From positions 1-19,496 of the forward strand of contig JAPSFM010000102.1 of assembly GCA_035063885.1 (NCBI GenBank): a stretch of DNA of 19,496 bases, in the 5' to 3' direction. A program made the position numbers and the translations under genes. Below, one piece after another: positions 1-7,262 of this stretch. The DNA comes from CAADGY01 sp900696665. GTDB taxonomy: Bacteria > Acidobacteriota > Terriglobia > Bryobacterales > Bryobacteraceae. Within the stretch, counting starts at the first letter, position 1; each line of letters opens with the position of its first letter. The notes beneath the pieces were generated by a model. That model was given only the letters and a program-made list of their open reading frames with translations, was not told where the DNA came from and did not search any database.

Positions 1-6
1 TTAGGC

Positions 7-2274
7 ATGAGAGACAAAAACATGATGTTACGAGGGCTGCCCTATACGCGTAGAGAATGGCTGGCCTTGACGGCGGCTTTTCCCTTGGCGGGTCAGGAGC
101 AACCAGGGCACACGCTGCCGTGGCCAGCCTCCCACTCCGGCGATATTCCGCCCCGCTGGAATGTGTTACACGGGCACCCGGAGTTTGTTCGTGCCGAAGG
201 CATGTCCGGCGCCTATGTAGGTAAGTTGCTCGATGCCTTCGAGGAGGACAGGGCGCGTGTGATAAGGTCGGCCAAAACGCCCGATCACGCGCAGAAATAC
301 CAGGCCGAAGCCCGAGCGATGTTGCTCGAGGCTATCGGGAAACTGCCGCCGCGCACGCCACTCCGGGCCAGGCTGGGCGGCACGCTGGAACGCGACGAGT
401 ACGTTATCGAGAAAGTGATCTTCGAGAGCCGGCCGCGATATTATGTGACGGCCAATGTGTACGTGCCGCGCGCCACAAGGCCGCCGTTTCCCACCCTGCT
501 TGCCAGTGTCGGGCATTGGGGGGCGGGAAAGGCCTTTTCCGATTACCAGCGCCTGGGTGCTTACTTCGCCAGGCGCGGGTTTCTCGTGATGGTCTTTGAT
601 CTGCCGGGAATGGGCGAGCGGGTCGAGTCTTGGGACACCGTTACCAGCCGCCCCTTGGTCCATCCCGGCACCTCGGAGTACTTCGTGACCACCGAGCATG
701 GAATCGCCGCCGGCCGCACCATCCTGACTTCGGGCAACCTGGTGACCTATCTGATTTGGGATGCCATCCGGGCTCTGGATTATCTCACCGCGCGGGACGA
801 CGTCGATGCTGCCAGGATCGCGGCGACCGGCGTATCGGGGGGCGGCTGGCAAACCGAATTGCTGGCGGCCCTCGATCCGCGCGTCAAGGTTGCAATGCCT
901 GCCTGTTACGGCGGCTGCATCGCTGACCTACTGTTCGGGGCGAAAATCTCGACTGCGGACGTCGAGGCTCTCATCGCGCCGCGCCCCCTACTCCTGATGG
1001 AGGCAACCGGTGACTCCCGCTCCTCTGTTATGGAAAAATTGCGGCGGCGGAAACTCGTGGGCGATTTCTATCGTGCGGCCGGAGTCGTAGATCGCCTGCG
1101 TTTTATGCTAGCTGAAGGACCCCACGGCTACACGTCCACCATGTTCGCCGTCATGCTCGATTGGTTGGCGCGCTGGCTTCCGGTGCCGGCGCCCCCGGCG
1201 GCGCAGACCGCGGAACGTCCCCTGCAACTCGAAAGGGAATCGAACCTGGCTTGCACCATGACGGGTCAGATTGTCACGGCACTGGGCGGTGAAACCCTCT
1301 TCTCTCTAAACCGTACTGAAGCCCGGCGGTTGGCTGGGCAATGGCCGGCGCCGCGGCAAACCGCGGATCTGGAGGGCTGGCGTGGTCCGCTCCGGGAGCG
1401 GGTTCTGGAGCGGCTCGCAATACCGGAACGCGGCCAAGCTGTCAAATCGTCCGTGCTGGACCGGAATGACAGGCAAACGTATTTCATCGAGTGTCTCGTT
1501 TATTACAGCGAGCCCGAAATCTACGTCCCCTCGCTCTTACTCCTGCCCAGGCGGAGGGGTCCCGCACCCGCGGTCGTGGTCGTGAATGAAGCGGGCAAGA
1601 GCGCGGAGGCGTTCGCTGAAACTCAACTTGTGCCCCTGTGTGAGGCGGGTCACGTGGTCTTTTCCATCGATCCGCGCGGCATGGGAGAGACCGCTGTGCC
1701 CAGGCAGCGCACCGGCTACGCGGATTTGGCCGTCGGTGAAGATGCCGGCTTGTTTTACCGGGCGCTGCGGGCGCGCCGCACTATCGTGGGGATGCGGGTG
1801 TTCGACGTGATGCGGGCGATCGACTATTTGCAGACCCGCTCAGAAGTGGATAGTGGCAGGATTTCTGCCATCGGGATAGGCGCCGGCGGCGTGCTGGTCC
1901 TGTTCGCCGGGGCACTCGACAACCGTATCGGACGGGTCGCCATATCGGGCGCGCCCGTTTCCTATATGGGCATTGTGGAAAGCAGGATTTTCACGCATGC
2001 TCTGAGCCATCTCGTGCCCGGAGCGCTACAGCATTTCGATCTGCCGCAGGCAGCCGCACTGCTGGCGCCCAGGCCGCTGCTCATCGTCAACCCTGTGGAC
2101 GGGCGGCACCGCAGGGTCGACGAGGCGGAGGCAGCCGGAACCTACAAGTTCACCAAACAGATATACGATTTGGCGGGCTCCGGCAAATCGTTCGAACTGG
2201 CAATGGCGGATACGGCCGGCGAGTTGCTCAAACGCTGGTCGGAACATATCCGTCCACTCGCTGATACCCCCTAG
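7..2274 (+). CDS. Exported two-domain alpha/beta hydrolase (acetyl xylan esterase-like)
   Basis: This 755-residue protein looks like two alpha/beta-hydrolase halves of the acetyl-xylan-esterase/dienelactone-hydrolase superfamily joined in tandem. The N-terminus has a Tat-like signal (R15-R16-E-W-L followed by a hydrophobic stretch), so it probably acts outside the cytoplasm. In the first half (about 130-400) I see the nucleophile elbow G-V-S-G-G-G with Ser277, a likely acid Asp336 after an A-P-R-P-L-L-L strand, and His373 in G-P-H-G-Y, a complete triad. In the second half (about 430-755) the elbow reads G-I-G-A-G-G, with Gly625 where Ser should be, and no C-terminal His is evident, although the A-P-R-P-L-L-I strand remains. 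The second half is therefore probably structural or ligand-binding. The substrate is unknown; esters on polysaccharides are a guess from the family. The frame is open to the window edge, so the start could lie upstream; ATGs at codons 6 and 7 are alternatives. Confidence 0.85.
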   Translation: MRDKNMMLRGLPYTRREWLALTAAFPLAGQEQPGHTLPWPASHSGDIPPRWNVLHGHPEFVRAEGMSGAYVGKLLDAFEEDRARVIRSAKTPDHAQKYQAEARAMLLEAIGKLPPRTPLRARLGGTLERDEYVIEKVIFESRPRYYVTANVYVPRATRPPFPTLLASVGHWGAGKAFSDYQRLGAYFARRGFLVMVFDLPGMGERVESWDTVTSRPLVHPGTSEYFVTTEHGIAAGRTILTSGNLVTYLIWDAIRALDYLTARDDVDAARIAATGVSGGGWQTELLAALDPRVKVAMPACYGGCIADLLFGAKISTADVEALIAPRPLLLMEATGDSRSSVMEKLRRRKLVGDFYRAAGVVDRLRFMLAEGPHGYTSTMFAVMLDWLARWLPVPAPPAAQTAERPLQLERESNLACTMTGQIVTALGGETLFSLNRTEARRLAGQWPAPRQTADLEGWRGPLRERVLERLAIPERGQAVKSSVLDRNDRQTYFIECLVYYSEPEIYVPSLLLLPRRRGPAPAVVVVNEAGKSAEAFAETQLVPLCEAGHVVFSIDPRGMGETAVPRQRTGYADLAVGEDAGLFYRALRARRTIVGMRVFDVMRAIDYLQTRSEVDSGRISAIGIGAGGVLVLFAGALDNRIGRVAISGAPVSYMGIVESRIFTHALSHLVPGALQHFDLPQAAALLAPRPLLIVNPVDGRHRRVDEAEAAGTYKFTKQIYDLAGSGKSFELAMADTAGELLKRWSEHIRPLADTP

Positions 2275-2518
2275 GAACGAGCGCTGGAGCGTAGCAGTGG
2301 AATCAGCAGTGTTCAAAATGACCAGAAATCTCAAGATAAAGTTATAGGCATTAAGGACTATTGGGGATATAAATCCTCCTTCAACGCCACCAAATAGGTG
2401 TAAACTCAAGTAAGGGTACGGACCCGCGCAGGCCTGTTACCGCCAGCCTATTTGTTCTCCGTACGTTTCGCTTCAGACTTCTTAGTGAACAGTCGAATTT
2501 AGTTATTAGCCAGTTAAA

Positions 2519-3760
2519 ATGGACCAGATCAGATTCCGCCGGACAGTGCAAGGGTTGGTGTGCGCGGCTCTATCCTGCGCGGCGTTCTTCGCTATTTCCT
2601 GCTCCAAACACCGTACGGTGAAGGAGCTCCCATTATCGGAAGCGGTAGAACCTGCACGCATGCCACGGGTCGAGAAAGCAGTGTATCCGTATTCGGTGGT
2701 TCCCGGCGGCGTGTGGTCGAAAGAGGATGTAGCCCGGGCCGTACAATCTGATACCGTGGTCGCGGACCATTATGCGGAAATCAACACAAGTCAAGTCCAG
2801 CCGGTCACGGTCGTAAGGCCTGCGCGTGCCTACGTCTCCTACAAAAAAAACGGAAAAGTCTACTGGAGTTCGCGCAAGATCAGCCTGCACCAGGGCGAGA
2901 CTCTTTTGACCGACGGCAGCCAGTGTGTGCGGGGCCGGTGCGGCAACCGCCTATCGGAAGTGCCGCGAAAACCGGTACTTCCGCCCGCCGAAGAGCCTGA
3001 TGAAAAGGCCTTGAACTCCCACCCGAAGCTGATCGCGGACACCCCTGCGCCCAATGAGCCTGTTTTTGAGTTTCCTGCAATGGGGATGCGCATTCCGGTG
3101 CTTCCACGCCCGGCGTTGATCTCCGAGATCGCGTCAGCCGCTCCGGCAAGCGCAATATTGCAGCCGGCTCGCGAAGGGAGTAGTACCGGTGCCGACCCCG
3201 GATGGTATCTGCCGGGGCCCTCGGGCATCGCTCCACTCCTGCCAGGGAGCGGTTCCAAACCTGGAGGCGGCACAGGCCCCGTAACACCACCGCCGGTGCA
3301 ACCACCGGACGTGATCATAGATCCGGAAAATCCTCCGGATAAACCGGCGCCCGGCGGGCCGGATCCGGGAGGAGAGCCACAAGCTCCTCTTCCCTTTATT
3401 CCGCTGCCACCGCGCCCGCCGGTGCCACCACCCTTTGTAGTGCCGCCCAACGTGATTATTCCGCCGCAAATCGTCATTCCTCCCGTTGAGCCGGAGATAC
3501 CCTTTGTACCGCCCGATGGACTCGAGCCTCCCGAACCTCCCGGTCCGCCCGAACCGCCTGGCCCCCCTGTGCCTCCGGGGCCGCCCGAGCCGCCCGGCCC
3601 TCCTGTGCCTCCGGGGCCGCCCGAGATATCGGAGACGCCGGAACCGGCTACGCTGCTCACTATCCCCGCAGGGCTGGGTCTGCTGTTTCTCCGGATGCGC
3701 CACTTGAGAAAGAAGACCGGGCAAAGAAACTACATGCGCAGTTTGAAAACTCTTGACTAA
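2519..3760 (+). CDS. Proline-rich lipoprotein-like protein with PEP-CTERM sorting signal
   Basis: This 413-residue secreted protein has no assignable enzymatic role. The N-terminus is a signal peptide (R5-F-R-R, then a hydrophobic stretch) ending in a lipobox-like A-I-S-C with Cys28. Residues about 55-165 form a compact domain with a Y-P-Y-S-V-V-P-G-G-V opening and a C-V-R-G-R-C-G-N pair of cysteines. I recall similar stretches in other acidobacterial secreted proteins, but no function. A long Pro/Gly-rich region follows (about 225-370), ending in a 12-residue repeat. The C-terminus is a PEP-CTERM signal: P374-E-P-A-T, a hydrophobic helix (to about 392) and a basic cluster R-H-L-R-K-K. In this family the tail is recognised by an exosortase and proteins tend to end in the outer envelope or matrix. 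The tail continues 14 residues past the basic cluster, which is longer than usual. No clear ribosome binding site precedes the ATG. A terminator follows the gene, so it looks monocistronic. Confidence 0.82.
   Translation: MDQIRFRRTVQGLVCAALSCAAFFAISCSKHRTVKELPLSEAVEPARMPRVEKAVYPYSVVPGGVWSKEDVARAVQSDTVVADHYAEINTSQVQPVTVVRPARAYVSYKKNGKVYWSSRKISLHQGETLLTDGSQCVRGRCGNRLSEVPRKPVLPPAEEPDEKALNSHPKLIADTPAPNEPVFEFPAMGMRIPVLPRPALISEIASAAPASAILQPAREGSSTGADPGWYLPGPSGIAPLLPGSGSKPGGGTGPVTPPPVQPPDVIIDPENPPDKPAPGGPDPGGEPQAPLPFIPLPPRPPVPPPFVVPPNVIIPPQIVIPPVEPEIPFVPPDGLEPPEPPGPPEPPGPPVPPGPPEPPGPPVPPGPPEISETPEPATLLTIPAGLGLLFLRMRHLRKKTGQRNYMRSLKTLD
3554..3625 (+). repeat. 36-bp tandem repeat, two copies, inside the proline-rich gene
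   Basis: Copies at 3554-3589 and 3590-3625 differ at only two positions. Each encodes the 12 residues PPGPPVPPGPPE. A half unit (PPGPPE) lies just upstream. The repeat is in frame, so changes in copy number would lengthen or shorten the polyproline stalk without breaking the gene. Confidence 0.9.
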
Positions 3761-3784
3761 CTGTACGGGGAGCGCCATGATCAA

Positions 3785-3810
3785 TCAGGGCCCTACCCCC
3801 TGAATTTTTT
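3785..3810 (+). terminator. Rho-independent terminator after the PEP-CTERM gene
   Basis: A 6-bp GC-rich stem (TCAGGG 3785-3790 pairing with CCCTGA 3798-3803) with a 7-nt loop is followed after one A by six T residues (3805-3810). It lies 25 bp after the stop codon of the proline-rich gene and before the receiver-domain gene. The short stem is the only weakness. Confidence 0.6.
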
Positions 3811-3814
3811 GGAA

Positions 3815-3835
3815 TTTTGCGTCAATTTTTGCGTC
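3815..3835 (+). repeat. Short direct repeat TTTTGCGTC upstream of the receiver gene
   Basis: TTTTGCGTC occurs at 3815-3823 and again at 3827-3835, 12 bp apart, ending 12 bp before the ATG at 3848. The second copy runs into the GAGGA ribosome binding site. It could be a protein-binding site, but the T-rich sequence also makes a chance repeat plausible. Confidence 0.25.
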
Positions 3836-3847
3836 GAGGATTCTTAA

Positions 3848-4321
3848 ATGCCTGAAAATGCGTTTTCACGTACTGGCGTTGACGAACCCCTGCTGCTGCT
3901 CGCCATTACCTCGAACGAGGAAAGCCTTTCCCACTTCCGGGAGATTGCCGCATCCTCAAAGTGGAAATTGACTTCCGTGTGCGGCTGCGCTGAAGCCCGG
4001 CAAATCTTCGAAAAAGAGTGTTTTCCCGTCATCGTGACCGATACGGCGTTGAGTGACGGGCATTGGCGCGATGTGCTGGAGACCTGCGCAAAGCTACCCG
4101 AATCGCCACTGCTCATCGTGACGTCGCTGCATGCTGATGAATTGCTCTGGGCGGAGGTCCTCAACCTCGGCGGCTACGACGTCCTCATGCAACCTTTCGA
4201 TCGCGCAGAAGTGACTCGTGTGATTGAACTTGCCTATGCACAGTGGACCCGCCGGAGCACCCGGCGAACCGTTTCCAAAGAGAGCCAGGCGGGGACGGCG
4301 GGCATGTCCGCCTCCGGCTGA
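3848..4321 (+). CDS. Stand-alone response-regulator receiver-like protein
   Basis: This 157-residue protein has the outline of a CheY-like receiver domain with no output domain. Residues about 14-135 show the alternating pattern: a hydrophobic first strand (L-L-L-L-A-I), acidic residues near Asn23-Glu24-Glu25, a third strand V-I-V-T-D with the likely phospho-acceptor Asp65, and a fourth strand L-L-I-V-T-S with the switch Thr92. The fifth strand reads V-L-M-Q-P-F, so Gln115 replaces the nearly invariant Lys of the K-P motif. The domain may therefore sense or bind phosphate differently, or be a pseudo-receiver. The last 25 residues are polar and probably disordered. A GAGGA ribosome binding site (about 3836-3840) lies 7 bp upstream of the ATG. 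No histidine kinase gene is next to it, so its partner is unknown. Confidence 0.75.
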   Translation: MPENAFSRTGVDEPLLLLAITSNEESLSHFREIAASSKWKLTSVCGCAEARQIFEKECFPVIVTDTALSDGHWRDVLETCAKLPESPLLIVTSLHADELLWAEVLNLGGYDVLMQPFDRAEVTRVIELAYAQWTRRSTRRTVSKESQAGTAGMSASG

Positions 4322-4409
4322 AACGCGCACCTACCCCAAGATCTTGATTAGCCGATATCAAAGAAACACGGTGTGCGGGGGATACGTCTGTTCGAGCGGG
4401 GGGAAGAGA

Positions 4410-4459
4410 CAGCCGGCCACCTTTGACATCGATCTGCCACGTGTTGGGGCGGCCGGCTG
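4410..4459. repeat. 9-bp inverted repeat upstream of the spermidine-synthase-like gene
   Basis: CAGCCGGCC (4410-4418) and GGCCGGCTG (4451-4459) are perfect complements separated by 32 nt. A second pair, GAGACAG (4406-4412) and CTGTCTC (4468-4474), partly shares the left arm, so the left arm could pair with either partner. It lies between the stop of the receiver gene and the start of the membrane synthase gene. No T-run follows, so it is not a classical terminator. It could be a leader structure or an operator. Confidence 0.45.
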
Positions 4460-4496
4460 CGTGAGTGCTGTCTCCCTGATTGGCTAACATAGTTAT

Positions 4497-6896
4497 TTGT
4501 CTCGAATCTCTTCATCTACGAGCAGAGAGGGGCTGCATTGGCCTCAGATGTATTTGGGTGTCGCGCTCACCACTCTCGCGGCGCTCCTGCTCGAACTGTC
4601 ACTAACAAGGCTTTTTTCGGTCGTCTTCTACTACCATTTCGCCTTTCTGGCAATCTCCATCGCGCTTTTCGGGTTCGGAGCGGGAGGCGTTTTCTCTTAT
4701 GTTGCCATCGGCTGGCGCGGCCACTTCTATAGCAAACTCGGCTGGTTTGCTTCCGCTAATTGCCTGGCTGTGCTGCTGGCTCTGGTTTTCGTGCTCACCA
4801 GAAACGGTGAGCCCGGCTACGGGACGCTGGCGCTGGTCTATTTTTTTAGTGCGCTGCCATTCTTCTTTGCGGGGATCACGGTTTCCCTGGCTATCGCCGA
4901 CGCCATCTCGCGTGTCGATCGCTTGTATTTTTTCGATTTGATTGGAGCGGCAGCCGGCTGCCTGTTGTTTGTGCCCTTCCTGAACGTGATCGGAGGGCCA
5001 AACACGGTGATTGCCACTGCGGTGCTCTTCGCCGCATCCTCCGCCATTTGGCACAACCTGGCGGGCAGCACGCGCGGCCGGATCATCGCTGTTGGACTGG
5101 CTCTGGTGCTTGTGGCGCTTGTCGTAATTAATACCAAGAGTCCTTTGATTGACGTGCGGTATGCAAAGGGCCAGGCACTTGAGAACGAGCGTTTTGTACG
5201 TTGGAACAGCTTCTCCAGGGTGGCGCTGGCGCCGGAGGAGGGTTCCGGCCGGATGAGCATTATTATCGATGCGGATGCCGCCACGGGAATCGCCAATTTC
5301 GATATCGACAACCTGACCCCGGAACAACGCAGGGAACTGTTATATCAAGGTCCCGGATTTCCTTATGTTATTCGTCCGGCGGCCAAGACGCTCATTATCG
5401 GGCCTGGCGGCGGGTGGGACGTCGCACGCGCCCTGGCGTCCGGCAGCAAGGATGTAACCGGGGTTGAGATCAACCCGATTATCGCGACTACGATTATGCG
5501 GCAGCGATTCCCGGAACTTAGCCGCCGGCTGTACTTCAGGCCCGAAGTGAAAATCGTAGTCGAGGATGGCAGGAGCTTCATCCGCCGCAGCACCGCCAAG
5601 TACGAGGTGTTGCAGGCGACACTGGTCGATACCTGGGCTTCAACGGCGGCAGGTGCGTTTGCTTTATCGGAGAACAATCTTTACACCTCGGAAGCCTTTT
5701 ACGAATACCTGAGCCACCTGACGGAGAGTGGCGTACTCGCGTTTTCACGTTGGGGTTTTGACCCGCCGCGGGAATCCCTGCGGCTTCTGTCGCTGGCCCG
5801 GGCTGCACTGGCACGTCTTGGCGAACACGATCTATGGCGTCACGTCATGGTAGTGCGTGAAGGAGACGTGAAGGGATGGGGTTCCCTCGATACGGTGTTG
5901 ATTTCAAGAGGACCGTTCTCGCCGGCGGATCTTGCGCGAGCCACCGAAACGCTTGCTACGTCGAAACTTCAGCGCGTCTACCTGCCCGGCGATGGAGCAG
6001 TGAATGTTTTCGGCCAATATCTGCACAGTCCCAACCCGGCCGCGTTTGAAGCAGCCTACCGGTACGACATCTCCGCGGTGGAAGATGACCGGCCGTTCTT
6101 TTTCTACAGTGTCCAGCCTCGCGACTTATGGGAATTCGTCACCCGGGCAGCATCGGGCAGCGCCGATTACAAAATCAACAGAGCGGTACCGCTGCTATTC
6201 AGCCTGGTAGCAATCAGTATTCTGGCCACCGTCATTATGCTCGCTCTGCCTCCACTGTTACTGGGAACGAGGCTGCCGCGGATTGAAGGCGCCTGGTCAC
6301 TTTTGTCGTACTTTCTCTTTCTCGGCGCGGGCTACATCATGATCCAGGTGGCTTTGATTCAGAAATTCGTTCTCTTCCTCGGCCACCCCACATACGCTCT
6401 GACAGTGATTATTTTCTCCATGTTGCTGGCCAGCGGGCTTGGGAGTTACTTCAGCCGCCGCCTGGTCTCCGGTTCGGACCGGCGCCTGGAATACATCCTT
6501 GCCAGCATTACCGGCCTTATCATCGCACTGGCATTGGCTGCAACACCATTGACGAGCTATGCTGTCGGTTTGCCCCTGCCGCTGAAAGTGATCATGGCGG
6601 TACTGCTGATTACCCCCGCGGCTTTTCTCATGGGAATGCCATTTCCATCGGGGCTTGCACGGATGGAACAGCGGTATCATCCTTCTGTTCGCTGGGCCTG
6701 GTCCTTAAACGCGGCTTCCAGTGTGCTAGGGTCCGCCAGCGCCGTATTGCTGGCCATTTATCTCGGTCTGCGGGATACGCTCCTGGTGGGTGGAGCGATG
6801 TACCTCTGTGCTCTGCTCTGCGTCCGCCTGACCGAACCCGCACGAGTCACCGCCCCACTTAAAGCGCAACCCGTACCCGTCAGCAATCGTGACTGA
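4497..6896 (+). CDS. Membrane-bound spermidine-synthase-like protein
   Basis: The protein (up to 799 residues) has three parts: an N-terminal block of about six or seven membrane helices (20-225), a soluble Rossmann-fold core like spermidine synthase/class I methyltransferases (about 240-545), and a C-terminal block of membrane helices (555-785). The core shows the nucleotide-binding loop G302-P-G-G-G-W-D, the acidic residue Glu324 in G-V-E-I-N and Asp357 in V-E-D-G-R, fitting binding of S-adenosylmethionine or its decarboxylated form. The S-T-D-P motif after the next strand in true spermidine synthases is absent (here V-D-T-W-A-S-T), so aminopropyl transfer to putrescine is doubtful and the substrate is unknown. 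Start is uncertain: TTG 4497 is the furthest codon after an in-frame stop at 4485 and has no clear ribosome binding site; ATG 4548 (codon 18) also keeps every helix. It ends 3 bp before the convergent gene. Confidence 0.8.
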   Translation: MSRISSSTSREGLHWPQMYLGVALTTLAALLLELSLTRLFSVVFYYHFAFLAISIALFGFGAGGVFSYVAIGWRGHFYSKLGWFASANCLAVLLALVFVLTRNGEPGYGTLALVYFFSALPFFFAGITVSLAIADAISRVDRLYFFDLIGAAAGCLLFVPFLNVIGGPNTVIATAVLFAASSAIWHNLAGSTRGRIIAVGLALVLVALVVINTKSPLIDVRYAKGQALENERFVRWNSFSRVALAPEEGSGRMSIIIDADAATGIANFDIDNLTPEQRRELLYQGPGFPYVIRPAAKTLIIGPGGGWDVARALASGSKDVTGVEINPIIATTIMRQRFPELSRRLYFRPEVKIVVEDGRSFIRRSTAKYEVLQATLVDTWASTAAGAFALSENNLYTSEAFYEYLSHLTESGVLAFSRWGFDPPRESLRLLSLARAALARLGEHDLWRHVMVVREGDVKGWGSLDTVLISRGPFSPADLARATETLATSKLQRVYLPGDGAVNVFGQYLHSPNPAAFEAAYRYDISAVEDDRPFFFYSVQPRDLWEFVTRAASGSADYKINRAVPLLFSLVAISILATVIMLALPPLLLGTRLPRIEGAWSLLSYFLFLGAGYIMIQVALIQKFVLFLGHPTYALTVIIFSMLLASGLGSYFSRRLVSGSDRRLEYILASITGLIIALALAATPLTSYAVGLPLPLKVIMAVLLITPAAFLMGMPFPSGLARMEQRYHPSVRWAWSLNAASSVLGSASAVLLAIYLGLRDTLLVGGAMYLCALLCVRLTEPARVTAPLKAQPVPVSNRD

Positions 6897-6903
6897 GAGT
6901 CAC
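6889..6903. terminator. Possible small bidirectional hairpin between convergent genes
   Basis: GTGACT (6889-6894) and AGTCAC (6898-6903) form a 6-bp stem with a GAG loop exactly across the stop codons of the two convergent genes. No T-run follows in either direction, so termination here would be weak. It may be chance. Confidence 0.25.
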
Positions 6904-7199
6904 TCTTCCGGGAACATGGTTTTGGTGAGATCGGGTTCCTGCTTCGGGTGAAGCTCCAGCCAGATGCCGGTTCCGAGGCTCGCTCCGGCGAAGATCAAAG
7001 CCATAATTGCGATCAGGTCGAACTGGCGCGTCCAGAATACGGCAAGAAGCGATGCCGAAAAGCGAAAGCCCCAGGTGAGTACGAGGCTCCCGCGAGCCCT
7101 GCCTTGCCGGCTCCTTACCGCATAACGGCCGAAGACGTAGGCGAATATCACCGCGAGAACGGCTAGCGTTGCCCGGATGAAATCGATCGGGAGCGGCAT
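6900..7199 (-). CDS. Small membrane protein of unknown function
   Basis: The protein (99 residues from the ATG at 7199) has three likely membrane helices: L-P-I-D-F-I-R-A-T-L-A-V onward, a middle one starting T-W-G-F-R-F, and a third rich in A, I and L before W-L-E-L-H-P-K-Q. The C-terminus is acidic and charged (D-L-T-K-T-M-F-P-E-E). I recall similar small proteins ending in a D-L-T-x-x-x-F-P motif in acidobacteria, none with a known role. A TTG at 7262 would add 21 residues, but these are not hydrophobic and overlap a gene relic, so I prefer the ATG. The ribosome binding site is weak (GAAG just before the start). Its end lies 3 bp from the stop of the convergent synthase-like gene. Confidence 0.6.
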   Translation of the reverse strand: MPLPIDFIRATLAVLAVIFAYVFGRYAVRSRQGRARGSLVLTWGFRFSASLLAVFWTRQFDLIAIMALIFAGASLGTGIWLELHPKQEPDLTKTMFPEE

Positions 7200-7262
7200 G
7201 TCTTCGATATTACCAATTACGCTTTCCGCCGGCTTCGAAAGAGGTTGACCCAATGCCGGCAA

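Noticed and set aside
2275..2518. Promoter or small RNA in the gap before the PEP-CTERM gene
   Set aside because: The stretch is AT-richer than its surroundings, but I could find no well-spaced -35/-10 pair, sigma-54 motif, stable hairpin or coding frame.
3554..3625. CRISPR-like or other repeat array
   Set aside because: There are only two contiguous copies without spacers, in frame within a coding sequence.
2860..3660. A 266-residue Gly-rich minus-strand open frame
   Set aside because: It is the antisense reading of the proline-rich repeats (Pro codons become Gly codons) and has no start context.
4497..6896. Naming the membrane synthase speE
   Set aside because: The fold matches, but the catalytic S-T-D-P motif is absent and flanking membrane helices set it apart from true spermidine synthases.
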